From: Cryptomeria japonica
Lineage: Eukaryota > Streptophyta > Pinopsida > Cupressales > Cupressaceae
DNA: 64,000 bases
Assembly (NCBI RefSeq): GCF_030272615.1
Contig: NC_081407.1
Location: 373,262,998-373,326,997 of the forward strand
Direction of reading: 5' to 3'
This document shows positions 13,712 to 25,700 of the stretch, piece after piece. The stretch's first letter is position 1; each line of letters opens with the position of its first letter. The notes below the pieces were generated by a model. The model was given only the letters and a program-made list of their open reading frames with translations, was not told where the DNA came from and made no database searches. The translations under genes and the position numbers were made by a program.

Positions 13712-16700
13712 ATCTCGCTTTATCTGTTACATATCCAGAGAAACTAGAGAAGCAATGATGATGATTTACCTAGGAATGTAGTTTGTGTCATGGTGATTCC
13801 CATGATTCCATGTAGGAAGTATCTTATATATTTGTGGGTGCTTTTACAACCAGTAATGGTATTCATGATAGGTTAAAAATTTGCAAGAGGATTGTCATTT
13901 GTTTGTCTACAAAAGAGTAAGGAGCTGTGCGTAAAAAAATAAATTAAAATATGATTTGGAAAAAGGTTGTGAACTAATGACATGTATGCTTTCTATTAGT
14001 TTCTTGACTGTATCATACTCAGAGAATGATCGAGCAAATATAAGCATTGCAATGTTATTCAAGACTTTGATTTGAAAAATAATGGGGCAAAGTATAGTAG
14101 AAACAAAGTATAAAAAAATCAATGTGCAGCTATAAAGAGAAGTGGATAAGAGTTTATTTCAGATATATGGGGTTTAGAAACAAGGAACCTTGGAAATAAT
14201 ATCAATAACCTTTCCAGTAATAGTAGATTTATTGGATTGGGTGGCCCTTAGAAAATTCATATGCTTGCTTTTGGCAGTCAGAAACATATTGACAGCCTAA
14301 TATTGTTGCAATAAAGATTGTAGATTGGTTCTGTTGGTTTTGTAGGTATGGATTGTTTAAATGTTAAGTTTGCTCACTATCCAACTGTAGAAGATTGATT
14401 TTGGGGCAATTTTTTGTGGGACACTTTAGTTTAAGAGGGGGGACCAAGTTTGCTTGGAGTTTTTAACATTACATGCGTTTTTTCAGCGAATATTTTGTGC
14501 TTTTCATTTTTTAATAATATTATTACAACCATCCATAAATATTTTGTGATTGTTTATTTCATTATATACTGCTGAAATATTGATACTTATTTTAACAGGA
14601 GTTCAAGAAGAAAGGCTTCGAGAAGTTGAGGATGAAGCTGCGGAAGTAAGTTTATACACATCTTTTGTATTCTGAAGCACATTCTACTTTGTCTTACTCA
14701 CGTTTGTTAAATTAGGCTGACAACATATAAAAATGCATACCATGTTGTTATATGGTGTACACATATTATGTACTTCTGTTGCTTTATAAAACTGGGTTTT
14801 GCTGTCTTTTGAAAAAAATTGTGCTTCCTTGATGTTGAGCCATATCCTTCACTTGTTGTACTGGGCATTCTCTATTTTTTTTTACTCACAATCTTAAGGT
14901 TTTGCATTGTTTTATGTACAAGGTGCCTTCATATTTTCTCTCCATTTATGATAATATTGTATAAACTTTGAAATACTCTTTTTTGGGGCTTGAATAGCGG
15001 GTAACACTTGGAGAAGAGACTAGATTCTTGTAGAATATAATCCAGTAGATCTCTATGCTTTGTGCTTGATTCATACCTGATTTGTTTCTAGCATGTCTAC
15101 TCCATGAGTATCTATGATCACTGTAAACACGTACCTTCATATTTTCTCTCCATTTCTGATAATATTTTATAAACTTTGAAATACTCTTTTTTGGGGCTTG
15201 AATAGCGGGTAACACTTGTAGAAGAGACTAGATTCTTGTAGAATTTAATCCAGTAGATCTCTATGCTTCGTGCTTGATTCATACCTGATGTGTTTCTAGC
15301 ATGTCTACTCCATGAGTATCTATGATCACTGTAAACATATTCCAATAATCATGAGATTTCTATTTTTTGTTGATCCAGAATATGAGAAAAACTAGAGTCA
15401 ACCAAAAGAGGTATGAATTTATTTAGGAAAGAACAGTTTAAGGTTATAGATGTGTGTCATGCTTCTAAATCTCATCTTAATATATGGAAATTTTATCTCC
15501 AAGGGCTAATTTAGGTCCTCAAGCAATTTTGGGAGTGGTGGACTGTCATGCCCCCGCCAATCTGAAGGAAATCAAAGCTAGTAAAGGAACCTGTTGATGT
15601 GCTTTTTATGCACTTCAAACACGTAATAAAATTCTAAGTATTCTATCCTCTCTTGAACAAGGAAACCTTATATGCTAAACAATGTGATCGAATAAGATAA
15701 CCCCAAGGTTCCTTTAGTTAGGTCTTGACTTTGTAATGGATAGACTCAGTTGTATGATATGATATGTTGGTATCACAAAGGGACGAACGTTTATGAATCA
15801 TAGCTAGAACTTTTGCAAACTAACTTAAACAAAGAAATATCAAAAGGGAAAGGGTTTAGAGAAACTAATCTAATCCTAAGGACAATGATAATAACGAATA
15901 ATGCTTTGATAGACAAACTCCTTCAAACCAAACTTTGCTTCCTTACGATAACAACTACACAAAACTGATGCGATCTCCTAAGGTAGTGAATGATTTTCAT
16001 TATTGCAAACATTTATTCAAATACCCAATGTGGGTGCAACTTGAACAAGTATTCACAATCAAACAGCCACAATAACGAGGTTTAGGCTAACTTACATTGT
16101 AGCTTACAATTAGCAAACCTCAAAAAGTATGAACCAAGGAATTTATCATATATCATCGTATTTTTCCATTAAGATCAATGAACTTTAACTAAAACTTGAA
16201 TTGAAACTTAGAGAAGTAGTAACCATGCAACATGTTGAAATAATACACAAAGTCCATCATTTCTTCAATGAAAATAGTATGTTTATTCCATCAAGTCTTG
16301 GCAACAATTTCTCTCTTCCCTCCTCTACTGCTAACTATTCTATTCTTTGACTCTTAACTATTAACCCTTATAAATGAAAAGACAAAGCCTTTTATAGAGA
16401 TCCCAATTACAATTCAAGGGCCAAGATTGATTTGAAATCAATGGTCAAGATTTGACAATAAAACCCTAATTAGGGTTATTTATAACTAACTCCTCTTCGA
16501 CCAATAAGATCATTACAACATTTTGGATACATGTCCTACATTGAATGTGGACTAATGAGAAAATAGGAGTTGTTACATCGAAGTTTGTGCCTTTCACATG
16601 TATAGTTGTCTTCTTGGGATGAGTTAGGTTCGATAAATTTGTACGCTTTGACTTGGAATCATTTGATTGGTGGATGAAGGTGAGTTGTTGCTGCCTCAGC

Positions 16701-19700
16701 TACTTGCATGCCATGTAGACTTGATACCTCATCACTATCTATTGATACTTAACATCTGAGTTACCGGGTTCGGCCCCCTAGACCCCTGGTATTGGTCCGG
16801 TACGGTCTTGGTTTGGGGTTCGGGTCCGGTTCGCTTGTGTTTAGGACAAGGTTTGTGGTTCACAGGCCTGGTTCGAACCAGGGCGAACCCAAGAGGACCC
16901 AAGGTCGAACCCAAGAGGACCCAAGTTGAACCCAGGGGTCTAACAGCCCAAAAATGGATTTTTTTTTGCAAATTTTTGTTTTTTTGAATTCCACCACATA
17001 AAAAATTAAAATTACCCTATGTCTCAAGCCACACACCTATGCATCGTACAACCAAGAGAGAAGCACAAGTCTGTACTAAAGAACAAGTCAGAAAACACAA
17101 TTCCCGTATGGGAGAATGCACCTTGAACAGAATTTTGACTTCTTTGGCCTTGTTCCTGACGTCTTAAAAAAGCAGAAAATTGATGCACGCTGTGGAGTTC
17201 CGTGTGGGTTTGAAGGTTGTAATTTGGTGTTGGTGGCGGGGGTGTTGCCCCTCGACCCCGCTCTGTACTGCAACAGGGAGCGCGCCCTGGGCGCTGCCCC
17301 GGGACCCTGCAAGGGGCGCTGCCCCTTGGCCCCGTTGGGGGTGTTGCCCCAAACCCCCATTAGAGAATCCATTTGATGATCAAACTTTGAATTGTTGAAA
17401 GTTGAAACAATGATACTTGAATATTTTATCATTTTGATATTAAACTTGATGTATACGATGCTGTTATGGTATGATCATGATGCTATGATTACAAGTTTAT
17501 GTTGGTTTTGTTGTTTATATGATGCTATGTGACATGCTAATCTTAATTCATGCTTATAGGCTGCATATATATATAATTTACATGTTTTTGTACTAACGAA
17601 CCCAAACCCCTTTTCAAAATTTTGCAGCCCTGGGCGCTACCCCAAGACCCTGCAGCGCCCTCGACCCCCACAAGGGGTGCTGCCCCTTGGCCCCGTTGGG
17701 GGCGTTGCCCCAAACCCCCATTAGAGAATCCATTTGATGATCAAACTTTAAATTGTTGAAAGTTGAAACAATGATACTTGAATATTTTATCATTTTGATA
17801 TTAAACTTGATGTATATGATGCTGTTATGGTATGATCATGATGCTATGATTACAAGTTTATGTTGGTTTTGTTGTTTATATGATGCTATGTGACATGCTA
17901 ATCTTAATTCATGCTTATAGGCTGCATATATATATAATTTACATGTTTTTGTACTAACGAACCCAAACGAACCCAAACCCCTTTTCAAAATTTTGCCATA
18001 CCGGCGTACCGGGTTCTTCGAACCTGAACCGGTGCCCAAACCCGAACCAGTAACTTAGCTTAACATCATTGGGTGGCTTTTGATTGATTGTGATGATTCA
18101 TATTCCCAAATTGCATCATCTTTGATTAACTCTTCTGAAACTATCTACTTGAGAGATGCATTCCTTGCTATTCATCTTCTTCCTTCATCGCCTTCATGGT
18201 GTCAATGCTTGATCTTCATGTGTTGTCATTGCAAGTGTAGCCTCCTTGTTGTTGTGGTTGAAACACCGGAGTTGTGAGGTCCTTCTTGGAGTAGCTCTTC
18301 CTCCACCGTCATTGTTAACTTCCTAACTTGATACCTTCCTTGTCCATCAACCTTTTGAGTATCACCTGACAAGGAACATGAAACATAGTGAATCATGATA
18401 AATAAACCTTAATTAAGCAAATTGCAAGAAAATTGATAATTTAAGAAAGATTCATGATAATCAAAGAAAGCCTTTTACTCCCTCTCTCATGTCGTAAACA
18501 CCTCATCATGCCATCAGATCGGACTTTCACCTTATCATGCACAAAAATGGGTTTTGATAGTGCCTATGTATGGATGGGCGGAAATTGCTAATGCTTATGC
18601 ATTGATGGGCGGAGAATCCTTATGCTTGTGCATTGATGAGCAGAGATTCCTTATGCTTGTGCATTGATGAATGAAGATTCCTTATGATTGTGTATAAGGA
18701 GGTGGAGATTTGTGCTGTGCATGTATTGAGCAAGGTGGAGATTAGAATTCTGCATGCATTGAAGGGGCGGAAATTATCTCTTGCCTTGCATTGAACAAAC
18801 AAACTTACACTTATTATTGCATTCTTCAGGCAGGGTTTACAAGTATTGCAATATTTTGAATTGGAAATCACAAGGATTTTGACATTATTTTTGAGAGGAT
18901 TTTGATCTCTAGTCCATATTTTCAAGTGAAATCCAACCTCATCTTTAGAATTTCAAGCTGAAGCTAACCTTGTGCATTTCAAATCAGACTTCTCTTGCAT
19001 TCATGCATTAGAGACCAGGGATTTAATGAGCTTATGTATTGCCTATCGGAACTTTAGGCTTGTCTTGCACAACCTCGTGGAGATACACCCAATGCATGCA
19101 ATACATTGCGGATATTGAGAGTGCCTACGCATTGAATAGCGGAAATTGTCATAGTGCATGCATAAATTGACTAATGCAAGGTGGAAATTCACCTTATGCA
19201 TGCTTTGAACAAACAAACTTACACTTGCCCATACATTCTTCATCCAAACTTCACCTTCCATGGACGCATAAACATCATACTTCAACCTTGACAACATTTT
19301 ACCACCTCAACAAATTTTGACAACATTGACATTTTTGACAACTTGTGCATTTTGACAACATTTTACAATTTTGCAATTTTGACATTCCAAGCCAACTCAC
19401 TTACAATTTCACCTTCTATTCAGTCTTAAAGCTCACTCATGAATTTAGACTTTCAAATTGATCACTCTTTTGTTGACAAATCTCCAGAGTCCAGACTATC
19501 ACCATTTTATGCATTGACCATCGCATTCCTTGGTTTCTCAATCGCCAGGATTGGGAGACAAAAACTATCGCCAAGCTAACAAAACACAAAGCCTAACAAA
19601 AACACCTAGGACTAGCAAGCAAAACCTAGGGGTCCCCATTTGCAATGTGGTGATGTTTGAAAACGTCGCAGCATAACCCAGGCAAGATATTTAGTAAAGG

Positions 19701-22700
19701 GACGACCTAGAAAGAAGATAATATAAAAAGATAAATATAATTACTAAATTTAATACTATTAACCTTTTTAGGGCTGACTAGGGCAAACGAAAGTTAGGGC
19801 CGATCTAGGGCAGCGATGTAATGCAGATCACAGCTTTAATAAATAAATCTAGGCAATGAAACTTATATGAGGGCCGACCTCCCGGATAGGTGCACCCTTT
19901 TGGGCAAGGACATCTTGGAGGGTATAAATAAAGACAATCTTGAGAGCATTAAGATATCTATTCCTGGGCATATTCTCTTGGATTATGAGCAGACAAAAGG
20001 AGTAGGTTTGAAGCAGATTATATCACACTGTATTGCAGACCTGAAGCAGACTTCTTAGCAGATTATTGGAGATCATTGAACAGCAGAGAAGAAAGAAAGT
20101 CAATCAAATAGAGAAGAGAGATCTAATTGCAGAAATATTGAGAGTGATTAGCAGACTTTGTTAATTACAAAGTGCTGGGGCAAAATCTAGGGTAATTCTC
20201 TAAAAGGGGACATTACAAAGATCCTTAAAGTTGAGCAGAAATCGCAACCTGAAAATTTGTGTATTCCACCATTCCCAATGCCTTTAATTCATGGCTCATT
20301 CTTATGGGCAATGATTATCTTGGCAACAATAGGGGAACTCTATTTCATAGAAGCTGATGGACGATATTAAGTTGCCAACTGGTGGGTGGTAAATTAAGGA
20401 CAATCCACACTTGTGTTCTCAAGTGTTTTCTAACATTTGCCATTGAGCCATAGCTAAACGTAGTGGATAGTGTCCCTGCAATATTGGGTTACAGCAGTTG
20501 GTACAATTGGAAGACTATATATCCAATATTGACTCAGTTGAATAAATAAATAATTATAGAGATTAACTGCTTTCATTATAACTATAACAAAATATTGAAA
20601 GACTATATATCCAATATTATCATTATATTGTATACCACAAAATGAATAGGACAGAAGACTGCTGTATTTTGAATGCTGATGCCTGTATCAAACTGATCTC
20701 CTTGATGATTGCTGATCTGATTGATATCCTTGATGCTGTCCTTTGAGTGCCGATCTGCAATATATATCCCTCCATTGATAATGGAGAGTTATGTCCTTCC
20801 CATGGCCACATCCCTTCTAAAAAGTGGTGTCTCCTTTTAGTATGACCGTTGCCTCTTGGCTCACTGAACCTGTGTCATTTCTAAATTTAACTCATGCCTC
20901 TTCATACATCACATCCTTTGGAAACTTTCAGCCATCGCATCCTTTGGAGATGTCTTGTTTAAAGATTTGTTAACACTACACATTGCTGATCAAGGGAATG
21001 AGTGCCTTGTGGGCTGTCGGCTTGGGTATTAGAAAATTGTGAAGTCTTATCAAGACAATTTTCTGAATTCATTTATTTATTTCTGATATGACAGTGAATA
21101 CTATTATTATATTTATTATGAAATGATTGGGGCCATGACTGAGTTTTCTGTTGGATACGTACTAACAAAAACTATATTCTTTTTTGATGCATGTTTCTAT
21201 GAATTACAGTTCGTTGCAAGGTTATCATAAATTTAGAAGTGTCTAATAATTTTGTAAATTGTTTGGGTTTAGAGATTTCAGTGAGAAGATCTTGATGCAT
21301 GCAGATATTTGTTTGGAAAATAAGATGGTTTGATTCAAGTTGGTCTTAGTGCAATGACCTAGTGATATATTTCCTGACACAACTATTTTTAGCTAGTTTG
21401 GTAATATGCTAGTGATCCAAAATGGTAGAGATGTAGAGGAGACTTTTGATATCCTATGCATTGTGTACCGTTCTTGTATCATAATATGTACAGTCAATCA
21501 ATAAAAGAAAACATGGTTAGAACTTTGAATGGCCTAGTTTTTCTACAAGTATTGATGGATACAGAATTATTTTAGCTTTTATATGAAATCCAGATGTGAT
21601 GCTTGTTGAATGTGTGAATCTATATTTGTATGTTGTTTAGTGTGAACAGATAACCATTTTGGATTTTGTCTTCTAATAATAGTTTCCAAAAAGCTCCAAT
21701 GGTGATTGCGTGGTTCTATTCCTAGATAAATGGCGACACTGGAAATCTATTCAACAATTAATAGATCTCCAACTCACTTAAAATATTGAATCCTTTAATT
21801 GGACAGCAGCATGTATAGTTGACTGTCTGCACTTTTGGAAGCTGGAGGGCCTTATTCAACTTTGTAATGCAATAAATTCTAATATTGGAGCTTGTGTAAA
21901 GGAATGTCTTATTCAACTGGAAGGTCTTATTCAATTCTGTCATCCAATTAACTCTGATGTTCAGCTTTTAGAGTAACATCCCTTGCAGCTGCAGCACTTA
22001 AGCATTAGATGAGCTGTCACTTACAATACTACTTGCTGGAGTACTGGAATGGCTTGCAGTGAAATTAAATTTTCTGAGTTTGTTTTTCTTTTTATTTCAT
22101 TCTTAATTGGTTTGATTACTTGTTATATGTCTGCAGAATGCTGTGCTAACAAATTTGATTGATAAAGAGGGAGAAGTCAGCCCCGTGGAAAGACAAAGAA
22201 GTGAGTCTGAAATTGCTGGACTTGAGCAGCTCTTGAAAAATAAAACACTCTCGAGGTCGGCAATTATTTTTAATACAATGTTTACTGTTTTAAGTTTGTT
22301 TTATTCCAGTAGATCTTTGTATCGTTCATTCTTTTCTATCTTCCATTATCATCCTTATTTGTCATATTGTTTCTTTTCACTCATTGTTTTTTCTTCTTGC
22401 AACTTTTATCAATGTAGTTATAATGGAAAGGAGGCGAATCACTTTAATACGATCTCAGTGTCAGTTGTATGTCTAAATAAATTTAAATCTAAAATGCAAA
22501 ATAAACATTCTATCTATGATACACTTCTCTTGTCTATGTTAAATTCATAGTGATTCACAGTGTTGCATTTCCAAGGGAAGTAACATTACATTGTAGGATG
22601 GATTTCTGGATCCAACTGCATAATAACCTTTTCCCAATGTTTTGAGCTTCACTAATACACTCATCATTAGGTAAGAACTAAGAAGTTATTGTCATTCATG

Positions 22701-25700
22701 TTATATGGGATTAGTTCTAATCATTCTGCAAGTGTTGTATTTTTTGCAAGTCTCACGAATGGTGTCTGAATGACTGGGTATCAACCTTTTTGTTTGCTGC
22801 TAATTTTTCTACCTTTACTATTCTTATGTGAGACTAAAACTGATTAAAATTTGGATGAATTCAACTTAGTCTCTTCCACATTCACCTTCAACTTCTTCTA
22901 AAGCTTCAATTCAACCTTCTTTCATGGTATTGGTAATGGTTTGGGAGTCACTTTCTCAAGCATGTTTTTCCAATCCTCGATCACAATTTGGAGAACTTTG
23001 ATCAAAACCAGCCTTCAATTAGATTATTGGTTAAGTTTCTAGGTCTGCAGAGATTAAGATTGGTTGCCCATTTGAGTCCTGAAATTCCTCTCCTCTTCCA
23101 GCAAGCCAAGGATTAGTCTTAGCTAATTTATCAAAAATAATTTTTTCAATGCCTTAGGAGGGAGGTTGCCGAACTACTTTAGGCTTATTGAGTGTAACAA
23201 ATGCTGACTCGTCGTTGGGGGAGGCATACTGCATATATTAACAACTAGGTTTTTAACTTTTTTGTTATGTTCCATGGATGATTTTGAAAATGTTATTGAC
23301 AAGGTCTTGATTTTGTAATATACAGGGAGAAGTTCAATTGCTTGATAGGTTTATTACAGTCACGAGTTGTAGATAATTCTCCTGGCATGGAAAACTATGA
23401 TGTAAAAATGAGAGAAGACCTTAATGGTAGAAATGAACCAAACAGAGTGCAAATTGCAGAGTCTCAGAGATGGCAAGATGAGAGGAAGAAGGCAAGGGAA
23501 GTGAAAGATAACCTTTCTTTTGGCAATGGCTTGTTTTCTGATGCATTGTCTCCCTCTGTTATTGGAAATGTAAGTCGACACATTTTGCTTGTGTTCTCTA
23601 TTGTATAGTTTAATGTGTGTTTCATTTTCTTCCAACCCACATTCAAGAATGATAAATCATCCTATTGACAGTACTTATTTATTCATTTTTTGGTATATTG
23701 GATATAATGGCACATGTTGCAGGTTTGTGATGATGTTCGTTCGACTCCAGTAGATATAGCAAAAGCTTTTATGGGTCTGCAGTCTCACAGGGCACCAACA
23801 TCCACTTTACATTTGCAGCATAGACTTTTTGGAGATGAGAGTACACCATGTCGGTTATTTCGAGATGCATACACGCCAGATAGACCCAATGCTTATCAAC
23901 TTGTACCAAGAACAACAGACGGCAAGTTGTTTGGGAATGGGCAGGTTGAAGACAGGTTGAAGACCCCATCCAATAGGCTTAACAGCCTCCAATATCCGAG
24001 GTCTCAAAACAGAGGTCAAGGCCAGAATCATACCCCATATGCCAAAAATTTTCGTCAGCAGGCTCATTCTGAGGTATCTATCCTATTGTGTTTCTGTAGC
24101 CCATCCAATTCATGTTCTTAAATTGATAGGCATTGCATCTATTCTGTTCTGTTCTGTTAATGTTTCAGTGCCATGACTCTTTTTTGTTGTATTTACAGCA
24201 TATAGGTGATGGGACTCCAATTAGCACCCCAGCATCACAATGGACACCAATACAATCTCCACTAACAGGTGGACGACAGGTGAGGTTTGAAGTTTGCATG
24301 AGAGCAATTTTATGAATTATTTGATATATCTTTCAACTCATTGTTTTTTACTAATACAATTTAATTAATATTTTTCCCAGGTGTCAATAATTTGGTTTGA
24401 TTTTGGTTTCTGTGATAAACTGCTGGTTATTTACATGACGTGATTTGGCCCCCAGATGTTAAAAAAGAGGAGTGGCTCTGTATTGGATGACGGTATGACA
24501 TCAGGACGTCCAATGAGAAGAATCCGGCAAAAGACTAGCGTTTGCACCGCATTGAGGAATTCTGATCCATCATGTTCAACCAGTAATCAGTTAAATCTTT
24601 TGTCATCACATGCAAATGATTTTGGACAGAAAACAGTGGCTGGAGTTGCTATGAAGCCTATGGAAACAGAGAAACATAAACTTCTGTCAGCATTGCCATT
24701 CCAAGAGGAGGGCACAAAAACTTTGACTTCAAACCTTGGGTATGTTCCACAAGAATCTAGTGAGACAGCTCGTAAAATTTTGGAGCATCTGGAGCGGATG
24801 GTGCCCTCGCCTAAAGAAAAGTCTGTGGAATCACTGTTGGCAACTGCAAGGTCCAAGTCTCCTACACGGTTGAATGTTAGCATGCTTAATGGACGTGCAA
24901 GAAGAAGCACTGAGACTGTAGACAATGTACCCTTTCTGGATATGCATGAGCAAAGCACCTTTTCTTTTCAGGGAAATCATCAATCACGTGCTCAAGAAAC
25001 CTCTTATTCTGAGCAAACCTTTGAAGGTAATGGCCAATCTCCGTTAAATTCTTTGGAAACTTCTGAGGAACCACCTAAATTCCATGGTACTGGAGATGTA
25101 GCTCTCCAGCATGTAGATGCGGGTTCATCAAAGGTGGACATGAAATTGCAAGTTCTTTATAGTCCCCCCGTTCCAGACAAAAACAAAGGTTTTCGAATGA
25201 GTTTATGTGAGGTATGTTGTCTTGGGATTGGTTACATTACTGTTATACCTGGTGCATTGTGTAACTGTATGCTTTGTATGTTTTCTATCTGTAATGTTTG
25301 ATTGTATTATATGCTTTCTAGGTGAGTTGAAGCTTTCTGAAGTGTAACTAATATTTTGAACGTTTGCTGACCTTATTTGAACTTGTATGTGACAGGAGTC
25401 TGATGAAGAGGACTGTGTAAGTGAAAATGCTACTATTTTTGTTAACTCTCAGACTGGAAATGGCACATTCACATCTCATGGAAATAGTACTGATGTTACA
25501 ACTTTGAAAGGGGATAAAGCAATATCATCTATAAGATCCTCGGAAGCTAATACTCTCACAGATGCAACTTCTGTTGTGGTTGAGTCACCTACAAATAGTT
25601 CAGAGTTTACCTTTCCTGTTGTTTCAGCTACTGGTTTTTTCCCGGAACCACCGACCCCAACAGTAATACCATCACCTTTGTGTAAAGGTAATGCTCAGCC

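Larger units (their letters stand above)
12187..14598. other. Rest of NUP1 intron 1; no gene
   Basis: No coding region. It holds a 182-bp tandem duplication (12,847-13,212), two CT/AC microsatellites with duplicated flanks (13,449-13,710), and the branch-point and acceptor region for exon 2 (TTTTAACAG at 14,590-14,598). Confidence 0.6.
15544..19673. mobile_element. Possible long solo LTR interrupted by a Mutator-like element
   Basis: The left edge TGTCATGCCCCCGCC and the right edge GGGGTCCCCATTTGCAATG...GTCGCAGCA look like the two ends of one long conifer LTR (about 2.8 kb without the insert). No target duplication is visible (TGGAC against TAACC) and no coding region lies inside. This is inference from the end sequences only. 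Confidence 0.35.
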
